DNA of 64,000 nucleotides from Salinisphaera sp. (GTDB lineage: Bacteria > Pseudomonadota > Gammaproteobacteria > Nevskiales > Salinisphaeraceae). The translations under genes and the position numbers were made by a program. This document shows, piece after piece, positions 7,017 through 14,700 of the stretch. A model generated the notes under the pieces. That model was given only the letters and a program-made list of their open reading frames with translations. It searched no databases and was not told the origin of the DNA. Each line of letters opens with the position of its first letter. Position 1 is the stretch's first letter. The stretch spans positions 1-64,000 of the forward strand of contig NZ_PBYA01000037.1 in the NCBI RefSeq assembly GCF_002729955.1, read 5' to 3'.

Positions 7017-8381
7017 CTACTGGCCGAGCGCGCCCATCTGGGCGGTCAGGGCCTGCATGACCTGCGGCGGCAACGTGTTGCCGTTGAGCGCGAGGCTGTT
7101 GTCCTTGTAGTCCAACACCATGCTGTAGCGCGCGTTGTTCACAGTGACGAGGTTGTTATTCTCCCACTGGTCGATCATGCGTGCGACCTGATTGGGGTTG
7201 GACGATTGTTCGACCCCGTAGGCCAGCAATGAACGATCCGCGAAGGCGGCGGCGCTGACCTGCATGCGCTGCATCACCCGCGCCGGCAGCGGCATGTACT
7301 CACGGGCCCGTTCGGATAGCGGCTCACCGAGGCTGAGCGTGACGCCCATGCCGGCATTCCCCCGGCTGGTTTCCAACGATGACACGTCGAGTTCGATTTC
7401 CGAGTCGGTATCGAAGATGGAGGCCACGTCATCGAGAAATGCCATGCGTTGACGCTCGGGCACTTGTTGCATCGGCGTATTACCGATCTTGTCCAGTGTG
7501 GTGAGCGTACGGGCGAGCGCATCCACGCGCATCTTGTTCAGGTTGAACTCGACGGTGCCGCCCTTGATGTCGACCTGGTCGCGTTGCGCAACGCCCGGGC
7601 GATCGAGTTCGACGTCACTGATGGCCAGCTTCGATCGGAAGTCGCCGCGCTCGTCGCGGTAGTCTGCCGTGGCGTCGAAGTCGGCTGCGAACGAGACCGA
7701 CTCGCCGCTGGGTGCGTTGAACGAGAACTTGCCGATCGTGATCTTGGCTTGCCCGGAGCCGAGCATGGAGCGCAGTACCGTCTGCTCATAGCGGTCATCC
7801 ATGCGCGAATCGCCGACGAGACGAAGCTCGTTCACCGCAACGCCGCCCTGACTGTCGGAAATACGCACGCCGGGGGCAACCAGCTCGAAGGTTTCATCAA
7901 GGTCAGCGCGTTCGTAGAAACCAGACAGACCGTTCCACTCGACATAGGTCTGCACACCGTTGGCATCTTCGCTCGTGCCTTGCGCGACGGGCGAGCGCAG
8001 CTCGACCCGGAAGTTTTCGTCGTCTGTAACCCACGTTTCGATCCGCAGCGGGGGTTCGCTGAAAATGCTCGACAGGTCCGGGTCAGCATCACGCGACAGC
8101 GTGCTGACGATGTGCGTCTGCCCGAGGCCAGGCACCCACGGATGGGTGATTTCGTTGTTGAACGTCGCGCGCTCGTCACCCAGGCCACCGACCGAGACCT
8201 CGGCTTGTGAGCTCATCCAGCCCCGGTCATAGGATTCGATCGCGAAATCGAAGTCACCGCGCTTGTTCATGTTGTCGATGCCGGCCCGGAATTGGTTTTC
8301 GACTTCGGAGCCGGTCAAATACGGCACGAGCGCGGCGATGGCCACGACCAGTACCAAAACGATCGCAAGGATCTTTTTCAC
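7017..8381 (-). CDS. YdgA/DUF945-family protein
   Basis: This 454-residue protein has an N-terminal hydrophobic segment at residues 4-22 (ILAIVLVLVVAIAALVPYLT) and then the long beta-rich body of the DUF945/YdgA family, with the early family motif SYDRGWMSSQAEVSV at about residues 50-64. Length fits the family (about 400-500). These proteins are inner-membrane anchored and face the periplasm; their function is unknown. It stands alone on the minus strand, ends against the terminator at 6977-7012, and its start is followed upstream by the small gene at 8540. Its composition is that of an intact gene, unlike the decayed DNA on both sides. Confidence 0.8.
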   Translation of the reverse strand: MKKILAIVLVLVVAIAALVPYLTGSEVENQFRAGIDNMNKRGDFDFAIESYDRGWMSSQAEVSVGGLGDERATFNNEITHPWVPGLGQTHIVSTLSRDADPDLSSIFSEPPLRIETWVTDDENFRVELRSPVAQGTSEDANGVQTYVEWNGLSGFYERADLDETFELVAPGVRISDSQGGVAVNELRLVGDSRMDDRYEQTVLRSMLGSGQAKITIGKFSFNAPSGESVSFAADFDATADYRDERGDFRSKLAISDVELDRPGVAQRDQVDIKGGTVEFNLNKMRVDALARTLTTLDKIGNTPMQQVPERQRMAFLDDVASIFDTDSEIELDVSSLETSRGNAGMGVTLSLGEPLSERAREYMPLPARVMQRMQVSAAAFADRSLLAYGVEQSSNPNQVARMIDQWENNNLVTVNNARYSMVLDYKDNSLALNGNTLPPQVMQALTAQMGALGQ

Positions 8382-8539
8382 GTGAGTTTCCCCCTCGTAA
8401 TGATGATGGCCAACGCCGGCACACGGCTATCCCGCAAAAAACGGCTACGCGCTTGGTCGACCGGGTAAAGCGTTGCCCGCCGATATGCGGACAACAGTTC
8501 GACGGGCCGCGCCCTGAGGCGACTCGTCTACGCCGCCGC

Positions 8540-8821
8540 TTAGTGCAGCGTGCGAATTTCGCGGGCGTGCTTGAGCTTTTCCATGACCGAATGCGGCGGA
8601 TCACCGGCCTGTCGACGCTGGCGGTACCAGGCCATGAGGATGTAGCCGAACACGTCGTCGGTGATGGTGCCGCGCTCGAGGTCGTTGACGTCCTCGAGTG
8701 CTTCGATGGTGCCTTCGACGATATCGAGCTGGCCGGTCTGGCTGTCGAAGTGTCGAACCGGCAGTGGCCAGTCGCCCGGCACGTCGATGGATTGAACGGT
8801 AGCGGTATGGGTTGCGGTCAT
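8540..8821 (-). CDS. Small hypothetical acidic protein
   Basis: A 93-residue soluble protein beginning MTATHTATVQSIDVPGDWPL, with an acidic middle (TIEALEDVNDLERGTITDDV) and a hydrophobic helix FGYILMAWYRQRR, ending in a basic segment. It has no signal peptide. Composition is typical of a real gene, but I do not recognise the family. It lies upstream of the DUF945 gene on the same strand, 158 bp away, and need not be cotranscribed. Confidence 0.6.
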   Translation of the reverse strand: MTATHTATVQSIDVPGDWPLPVRHFDSQTGQLDIVEGTIEALEDVNDLERGTITDDVFGYILMAWYRQRRQAGDPPHSVMEKLKHAREIRTLH

Positions 8822-9173
8822 TGGAATATGCGTTGGCTGCTCGCCGGCGAGAACCGGCGGTCTGTTCTTATTCGACCCGTTCGGGGCCGGCGTGTATTGA
8901 GCTCTGCCGCATTGGCCGGTTTCAGCATGGCACGGCCGCCAGGGATCGCAAAGGCGGCTTCAGACAAGCGGTTGTCGCTGCCCTACCCCGCAGCTTGCGC
9001 CCCGATGATTTCGCCCTGCCGGGCGTTTGACGGCTAAGCGATCGAAAGGTAGCCCACCCGCGAAAGCGCGCAATCTTGTGCTGTATCCCATCTTGAATAG
9101 CGTGCCGGGCGAGGTTGTGCGTGCCGGCGACATACTCCGCGGCTGCGATGACTCATGCCATGTCCCGCGTCGG
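8822..9173. other. Gene-poor stretch upstream of 8821
   Basis: I see no convincing coding frame. The open plus- and minus-strand frames have shadow-like composition. It separates the 93-residue gene from the decayed ORFs at 9174-9533. Confidence 0.35.
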
Positions 9174-9338
9174 TCATTCGGCCAACGACACAGCCTCGTC
9201 CCAGTGTTTACCTCTGGCGGGGCAACTGGCCTTCTTGGCGACCTGTTGAACAAGCGGGCCGGCCAGTTGGTAGGCGCGACCGCCGTCGTCGGGCTTGGTC
9301 GCGTCCAGCATCTGCCGGTTTTTAAGGGTGTTGCACAT
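9174..9338 (-). CDS. Possible 54-residue ORF
   Basis: ATG at 9336-9338 opens a frame reading MCNTLKNRQMLDATKPDDGG and onwards, ending AVSLAE and TGA at 9174-9176. Its start overlaps the 3' end of the MazG-like remnant (stop at 9321-9323), an overlap typical of phage or plasmid genes. It may instead be the original C-terminal part of that gene, because it is in the same frame as the remnant's N-terminal half. No family recognised. Confidence 0.3.
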   Translation of the reverse strand: MCNTLKNRQMLDATKPDDGGRAYQLAGPLVQQVAKKASCPARGKHWDEAVSLAE

Positions 9339-9533
9339 GGGTGTCTGAATCCAGAGCGAGCTTTTCGCCGACGAAGGCGACGCAGCATGAACGTCCGCGA
9401 TTTCTTTGGTCAGCCCGGCCTGGACACCGGGGCTGACATTGCCGTGTTCGTCGGTTTCAGTCGTTGTTGCCTGCTAGACAAGCTCGCCGAACTCCTCGGC
9501 GAATTTGACCAGGTCGTTGCTGGCCATGCTCAT
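9321..9533 (-). pseudogene. MazG-like (NTP-PPase fold) gene remnant, amber codon and frameshift
   Basis: From ATG 9531-9533 the frame reads MSMASNDLVKFAEEFGELV, then TAG at 9474-9476, then QATTTETDEHGNVSPGVQAG and LTKEIADVHA. A one-base shift near 9381-9386 then restores the sense sequence AFVGEKLALDSDTHVQHP and a stop at 9321-9323. The pattern LVKFAEEFGEL ... LTKEIADVHAA-AFV-EKL is that of small phage MazG-like nucleotide pyrophosphohydrolases, with the EExxE/ExxD metal-binding helices. The family call is from motif shape only. Two independent lesions argue for decay rather than recoding. Confidence 0.5.
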
Positions 9534-9862
9534 GACGCCACCGCGCATTGGGAGGGCATCATCGAGGAGGCCGGCATGCGCAGCCGGTCTGCGACCGCCT
9601 TGATGACCATGCTGTCGATCCCAACTGCGTGTGCGGCCGGCGCGCCGATCTATCGCCGTTCATCGACATACCCGTTTGCTACAAGCCCTACCGCACCAGC
9701 TATAAACGTCGTCATTTCCCCAGCTGGCTACTATTGCTCGCAGCTCGAAGGTAGATTTGCCAACCTGCGGCGGTGGCTTAAGTCGGCAGCGAGTTATAGC
9801 TTCGTGCTCTACGATGTTCACGACAGAGCACTGATCGATACCACGCTCGAACGGCTGGACGC

Positions 9863-9988
9863 CTATTGATCTCTGCCGTCACGTTCGTGCTCGCGGTGTT
9901 CTGTGTCGCTGGATACACCGTACCGGTTCAATCTCCAGAGCATTAAGACAGCGACCATAATGAACGGGAAAAGTACAAGAATCGCCAC
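9863..9988 (-). CDS. Candidate 41-residue single-span membrane protein
   Basis: A GTG at 9986-9988 is preceded by a near-ideal ribosome binding site, GGAGG with a 5-base spacer (CGGAGGCGCCTGTG). The frame ends at TAG 9863-9865. It encodes one hydrophobic span, AILVLFPFIMVAVLMLWRL, followed by a charged tail beginning NRYGVSSDTEHREHERDGRD, so an N-out/C-in small membrane protein is predicted. No family recognised. It sits alone between decayed sequence and the alpA-like gene. Confidence 0.45.
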   Translation of the reverse strand: MAILVLFPFIMVAVLMLWRLNRYGVSSDTEHREHERDGRDQ

Positions 9989-10243
9989 AGGCGCCTCCGC
10001 TAGTCCTCGCGGTTCCTTACCCAGCGCTGAGTTTTAGCACCGCAAAGCATTTTCAGGAGAGCCACGCCACGCTTAATTTAGCGTAGTTCGGTTTCGAATT
10101 GGCGCTGTGCAGCAAATCCATTTTCCGTACCAGTTAAATGGCTCTGGCAACTGATTAACTCCACGCCAGGCCCGGCTATAGCGTACGTAACCGAGTCAGT
10201 CTGATCCGTAGGCATCGCTCCGGAGGATACGAGTGAATCATTC

Positions 10244-10435
10244 TCAACCCCTGCTTGCGACGAACGCCTCTACATCGGAAAGTCTCCAGCGCGTGCATCC
10301 AGGTCCGAGTCGGACCGGCTGCGGCAGCCGCCCCTCCCGGGCCCAACGCCATATCGTATTTCGCGATACTAGAAAGCGATCTGCAAGGTCCCGGTCTCGC
10401 TCGTACCGCAGTGTCATGTCGATTTTTCCCGCCAT
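10244..10435 (-). CDS. AlpA-family helix-turn-helix regulator
   Basis: A 63-residue protein from ATG 10435 (an in-frame GTG at 10462 would add nine residues). It has the AlpA/excisionase winged HTH: RDLADRFLVSRNTIWRWARE as the helix-turn-helix, LPQPVRLGPGCTRWRLSDVE as the wing, and EAFVASRG at the end. AlpA-like proteins activate or assist P4-type integrases in excision. Here it lies 327 bp downstream of such an integrase on the same strand, the usual arrangement at the edge of an integrative island. It is intact. Confidence 0.85.
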   Translation of the reverse strand: MAGKIDMTLRYERDRDLADRFLVSRNTIWRWAREGRLPQPVRLGPGCTRWRLSDVEAFVASRG

Positions 10436-10761
10436 GCTTTTCAGTGCGCTGTTTGAATTCACAAGAACAAGCTACGGCATTACATGATCTATTTTGTCGA
10501 GTTAAATACACGCAATGAACACGAGTGCTATCGCCATCGTTGAGAAGATATCTAAAGCGACGAAAACGTTTAGACCTATTACGTAACGCTGCAAGCACAG
10601 ACCGCCTCATGTTGGACAGTAAGCAAGCGAAGGAATCGGCGAGTCACGAAATGCTCGCTCTTTCAGACTGTAGACTGCAGCGGCTCGTAGTCTCCCACGA
10701 GAGCCGAGTGCGACCCTATAGTTGGCTATTGAGATCCCCCTGGCATGAGGCGACCAAGTAG

Positions 10762-11970
10762 CTATTCGCCAAGCGGGATCGGGTTGCAGCAAAACCTAGC
10801 CCACTGCTCCATCATTATGGAGCGTTGCTCCAACAGCTCATCACGAGCATAAGCTGCTCGCGTGGAATCGCTATTGACATGTGCAAGCGCTAGCTCGCTC
10901 ACCTCATCTGAGGCGTCGGTGCAATTGCGGGCCCAGTCTTTAAAGCTAGATCGAAAACCGTGCGGCACGGCGTCGACATCCATTTTTCTGGTTAACGACG
11001 ATAGACTCATATCTGATAAAGACCCGCCGCGCGAGGCCGTGAATACCGTGTCCTCGTTTTCAAATCTGGGTAAGGTACGCAACAACGCGACTACCTCTTT
11101 CGATAGTGGCACTCGGTGCGCCTTACCGTTTTTTGTTCGCTGTCCTGGCACTACCCACAATGCAGCGTCCAAGTCGATTTCATTCCAAGTGGCGAATCGC
11201 ACTTCCCCAGATCGAGCGGCCGTCAATATCGCAAACTCAAGCGCCCTCGCCGACATCCCTGTACGTTTTCGGAGCCGTCTCATGAATCCAGGTATTTCTT
11301 GCCACGGTAGTGCGCGGTGATGCTTTACCGTCGAAATTTTTGTCGGCTTCGGCAACACCTCCGCTAGATTTCCTTTCCATGCTGCTGGATTCGCGGTCTC
11401 GCGATATTTGCGGGCAATCGCCCAATCAAAGACCGCCTCCATCCGTTGTCTAACGCGATTCGCGGTGTGCGTCTTGTCCCTCCATATCGGCTCGATAACC
11501 GATAAGACGTGCGACATCTCGACGTCCGCCACTTCCATGTCGCCAACGACTGGAACTGCATATAGCTCTAGGGAGGAAAGCCAATTTGCACGAGAACGCG
11601 CGTTGCGAAACTCTGGAGCAATCGCCTCGTGCTTGCGACGAGCAGCCTCGGCAAAGCTCAATCGTTTAGCCTGACTCGCGCGCAACGCCACCTTCGCCGC
11701 TTTCCGCTCCTCGATGGGGTCAAATCCCTGGTCAATCTTGCCGCGTGTAACGCGTGCTTTTTCGCGCGCCTGAGCCAGAGTGACGTCAGGGAAACCGCCG
11801 AGCCCGATATCTCGTCTTCGACTACCGACGGTGGCACGGAGAATCCATGATCTAGCACCGGATTTCGAAACCTGGAGTAGCAATCCGGCCACGCCGCCCA
11901 CGGCATGCATGCCAGGCTTATCTAATCGCTTCACCTGAATCGCGCTTAGTTCGATTCCCTTTTTTGGCAT
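10762..11970 (-). CDS. P4-type tyrosine integrase
   Basis: The protein has 402 residues. The N-terminal DUF4102-like DNA-binding domain spans about residues 1-90 (GGVAGLLLQVSKSGARSWIL, then ARATVGSRRRDIGLGGFPD-type arm), then a core-binding domain to about 200, then the catalytic domain. Active-site residues are visible: Arg in ILTAARSGEVR, Lys in RTKNGKAHRVPLSKE, the HxxR box HGFRSSFKDWAR, His in ELALAHVNSDSTRAAYAR, and the nucleophile Tyr in that last segment. Such integrases insert islands at tRNA or other 3' ends. I found no tRNA fragment beside it, so the attachment site is unresolved. It marks the right edge of the accessory region. Confidence 0.93.
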   Translation of the reverse strand: MPKKGIELSAIQVKRLDKPGMHAVGGVAGLLLQVSKSGARSWILRATVGSRRRDIGLGGFPDVTLAQAREKARVTRGKIDQGFDPIEERKAAKVALRASQAKRLSFAEAARRKHEAIAPEFRNARSRANWLSSLELYAVPVVGDMEVADVEMSHVLSVIEPIWRDKTHTANRVRQRMEAVFDWAIARKYRETANPAAWKGNLAEVLPKPTKISTVKHHRALPWQEIPGFMRRLRKRTGMSARALEFAILTAARSGEVRFATWNEIDLDAALWVVPGQRTKNGKAHRVPLSKEVVALLRTLPRFENEDTVFTASRGGSLSDMSLSSLTRKMDVDAVPHGFRSSFKDWARNCTDASDEVSELALAHVNSDSTRAAYARDELLEQRSIMMEQWARFCCNPIPLGE

Positions 11971-12291
11971 CCCAACGACCTACCCAACAATAGCGATGGT
12001 ATTGGAAGATACGTGGCGTTACTGGACGAATCAAGTAACTATTTATTTTAAAAGGAATATACAGCTCATTGGTAAGCCTTGATACTGGATAAAACATGTT
12101 CCCGACACTTCTCCCCGGCACCATCGGCCTCTCACAACGCATGGCCCTGTGCGTTGAAAGGCTCGGTCAAAACCGACCCATAGCCGAAGACTCACCCTAT
12201 TCGAGCGAACGCCGCTGCCGTTTATCGGCGCCTGTTTTACGCCGGTCGGCACATCCGCAATAAACCCCGACTGAACGCCGATACTGCAATC
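11971..12291. other. Intergenic region between integrase and pilus operon
   Basis: The divergent promoters of the integrase and of fimT must lie here. An A/T-rich tract at about 12038-12064 is the best promoter-like stretch. I see no tRNA, no direct repeat matching the tRNA-Pro gene at 26977, and no gene. The island border is probably within it. Confidence 0.4.
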
Positions 12292-12819
12292 ATGCGTAAT
12301 CTGCGTTCGTCTGCTCCGACCCACACCCGCGGTTTCACCCTGCTGGAACTGCTTGTGACCATCGCCGTGGCCGCCATCCTGCTGGCGATCGCCATCCCGT
12401 CGTATCTGGGCATGGTCCAACGCAATACGATCGCGGCCAATGCGAACGATCTGGTCGGCGACTTCAACTACGCCCGGAGCGAGGCCGTGACCCGCGGGCG
12501 GCCGGTCCATGTTTGCGCAAGCTCCAATCAGACGAGCTGCGGCGGCGACTGGGATGACGGCTGGATCATATTCGCACCCGCTGCGGGCACAACAGCACCC
12601 ACGAACGACAACATTCTTCGCGTGCACGGCCGCCTGGACGGCACCATCAACGTGGGTTTCAGCCGCGGCACCGGCACACCGGTGGTCTTCGATGCCAACG
12701 GCTTCGCTCGTGCCAGCAACGGCACCTTCGCCATCACCTCCAACGACACCAGTGACAGCACGCAAATCCGTATCGCCACCAGCGGACGGATCGAACGTCT
12801 GGAATCCCGGGGCTCCTGA
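12292..12819 (+). CDS. fimT: Type IV minor pilin FimT/GspH-like
   Basis: A 175-residue prepilin-like protein. The class III leader ends at the processing site RGFTLLELLVTIAVAAILLA, with G-F cleavage, Glu at +5 and the N-terminal membrane helix. A GspH/FimT domain follows (NDLVGDFNYARSEAVTRGRP at about residues 61-80), plus a beta-rich C-terminus with a Cys pair (HVCASSNQTSCGG). It is the first gene of the minor pilin operon and its TGA overlaps the ATG of pilV. Minor pilins prime pilus assembly in the inner membrane and sit at the pilus tip with PilY1. Confidence 0.88.
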   Translation: MRNLRSSAPTHTRGFTLLELLVTIAVAAILLAIAIPSYLGMVQRNTIAANANDLVGDFNYARSEAVTRGRPVHVCASSNQTSCGGDWDDGWIIFAPAAGTTAPTNDNILRVHGRLDGTINVGFSRGTGTPVVFDANGFARASNGTFAITSNDTSDSTQIRIATSGRIERLESRGS

Positions 12820-13331
12820 TGAACCATCCGACCCACGCCGCCGGATTCACCCTGCTCGAGGCCCTGGTCACGATCGTGATCGTTTCCATTGGACTGCTGG
12901 GGCTGCTTGGATTGCAGACCGTCAGCATCGTCAATACCCAGGTGTCTTCGGCTCGAACCCAGGCGACGTTCGCCGCCGATAATATCGCGGACCGCATGCG
13001 CGCGAACCGGGCCGGGGTCGCCGCCGACGCCTACGACGGCGTGAACAATCCCTCGGCCGGTTCGGCCCCGACACTGTGTGAAAACGGTGCCTCCTGCTCG
13101 CCCACGCAAATGGCGACCTACGACGCTTATGTCTGGGATCGGTCGCTGGGCGATCAGAGCGCTAGCGGACAGGGTTTGCTACCCAACGGGCGCGGTGCGA
13201 TCGACTGCGTACAAAACGATGGTGCCGCCTGCCTGCGCTATCAGGTCACCATCACCTGGCAGGAGCGTGATGACACCAGCGGGTCCACCGCGCCGACGAG
13301 CCGCTCGTTCGTGACCGAGGTGCGCCCATGA
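12819..13331 (+). CDS. pilV: Type IV pilus minor pilin PilV
   Basis: A 170-residue protein with prepilin signal AAGFTLLEALVTIVIVSIGL and the PilV-typical continuation (GLLGLQTVSIVNTQVSSART, then ADNIADRMRANRAG at about residues 54-67). Four Cys residues lie in the globular part. Overlaps of a few bases with fimT and pilW indicate translational coupling. The assignment rests on the N-terminal pattern and the conserved gene order fimT-pilV-pilW-pilX-pilY1-pilE. Confidence 0.87.
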   Translation: MNHPTHAAGFTLLEALVTIVIVSIGLLGLLGLQTVSIVNTQVSSARTQATFAADNIADRMRANRAGVAADAYDGVNNPSAGSAPTLCENGASCSPTQMATYDAYVWDRSLGDQSASGQGLLPNGRGAIDCVQNDGAACLRYQVTITWQERDDTSGSTAPTSRSFVTEVRP

Positions 13332-14089
13332 CGCCTTTTAAGCCAAACCGTAGCGCGGGCTTCAGCCTGGTCGAACTCATGGTGGCCATGGTGGTCTCGC
13401 TCGTGCTGCTCGCGGGCGTGCTTCAGATTTTGTTGAGTAATCGCGACAGCTTCAGCTTTCAGCGCGATATGGCCGGCCTGCAGGAAAACGGGCGCCTGGC
13501 ATCCTTCGTGATCGAAAATGTCGTGGCGCACGCTGGCTATCGCGTGGAACTGGACCGAAATGACCTGTTCGATGCGGGCGGCGTTTTTGCCAACGGTGCC
13601 TTCGTGACGGGCACGAGCGGCGGCGCAGACGGGAATGATTCCCTGCGCCTGCGCTTCCAGGCAGGCACCGGCCACGACGGCTGTAATGGCCCGGACGCCG
13701 GCGTAGCCGAACTGCCGCTCAGCAACCTGGGGATGACCGATCTGGAGCTGTACGTGAACGACCAGAACAGTCTCTTGTGCCGCGATCGTTCGTCCGGCTC
13801 GGTGCCGCAGCCTATTGTCGAGAACGTGGCACGATTCAAGGTCACCTATGGGATAGATACCGACGGTGACGGTTCGGTCAATACCTACGCCAACTCGCTT
13901 GGCGGCGCCAATGCCGCGAACGTGGTGAGCGTTCGTCTGCAGTTATTGCTGGAAAGCGACGACAACATCACTCCCACCGCGACGAGTCACAACTTCGCTT
14001 TCGCCTACGGCAACGATTTCACCGCTACCAACCGTCACGCATACCAATTGGTCGACCAGGTCGTCGCTCTGCGTAACGCGATCCCATGA
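13328..14089 (+). CDS. pilW: Type IV pilus minor pilin PilW
   Basis: This protein has 253 residues. The prepilin motif SAGFSLVELMVAMVVSLVLL is at residues 10-29, followed by the PilW-like region (QILLSNRDSFSFQRDMAGLQ, ENGRLASFVIE). The large C-terminal globular domain has Cys residues at about 118 and 151. Start ATG 13328 overlaps the pilV stop (ATGA). It acts with PilV, PilX and PilE in the priming complex of the pilus. Confidence 0.88.
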   Translation: MTPFKPNRSAGFSLVELMVAMVVSLVLLAGVLQILLSNRDSFSFQRDMAGLQENGRLASFVIENVVAHAGYRVELDRNDLFDAGGVFANGAFVTGTSGGADGNDSLRLRFQAGTGHDGCNGPDAGVAELPLSNLGMTDLELYVNDQNSLLCRDRSSGSVPQPIVENVARFKVTYGIDTDGDGSVNTYANSLGGANAANVVSVRLQLLLESDDNITPTATSHNFAFAYGNDFTATNRHAYQLVDQVVALRNAIP

Positions 14090-14685
14090 AACATACGATC
14101 AAGCTACCGAACCCCCGAACCGAAAACGGCTTTGTGCTCGTCACCAGCCTTATCTTTCTAGTGGTCATCACCCTGCTCGCCGTCTCGGCGATCAGTTCCT
14201 CGACGCTGCAGGAGCGTATGGCGTCGAACCTGCGCGAGAAATCACGGGCTCGTCAAGCCGCCGACGCCGCCCTGCGCGCTGCCGAAACCAGTCTTTCGAC
14301 CGCGGTGACGGCAAACTATCAGCGTGCGCGGGAATGTTCTGCGGATGGAAGCACCGGGAATGCCACGAGCAATCTCGTAATCTGTCGGCAAGGCATATTC
14401 GAGGACAGCGGCGGCGAGAATTACTTCGACGCGGCGATATGGGATTCGGGTTCGGCCGGCGTTCAGACCTATTCACCGCCCGCGTCGACAGGGACCAGCG
14501 CTACCACGACGCCGAGCGTGCGATACGTCATCGAAGAACTCGAAGGCTGTACCGACACTGTAAATCCCGACGTTTGCGCACGTGCAGCGGGCAAGATCCG
14601 CTATCGCGTCACTGCGTTGGCCCGCGGTGCCAATCCTGCTGCCATCGCCGTGACGCAAAGCATCTACGAACGAACCTTCCCCTGA
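14086..14685 (+). CDS. pilX: Type IV pilus assembly protein PilX
   Basis: A 199-residue protein with N-terminal ENGFVLVTSLIFLVVITLLA and the PilX_N continuation SSTLQERMASNLREKSRARQ, then AADAALRAAE. Like other PilX and GspK proteins it lacks Glu at +5 of the mature sequence. The globular part contains paired Cys (about residues 83, 97, 153, 161). Its start overlaps pilW by four bases. It bridges the minor pilins to PilY1, which is encoded next. Confidence 0.88.
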   Translation: MKHTIKLPNPRTENGFVLVTSLIFLVVITLLAVSAISSSTLQERMASNLREKSRARQAADAALRAAETSLSTAVTANYQRARECSADGSTGNATSNLVICRQGIFEDSGGENYFDAAIWDSGSAGVQTYSPPASTGTSATTTPSVRYVIEELEGCTDTVNPDVCARAAGKIRYRVTALARGANPAAIAVTQSIYERTFP

Positions 14686-14700
14686 GCCGAGGGCGATATT

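Noticed and set aside
9027-9869. 280-codon plus-strand frame
   Set aside because: It is antisense to the MazG-like remnant and the 54-codon ORF and has no recognisable domain or composition of a real protein.
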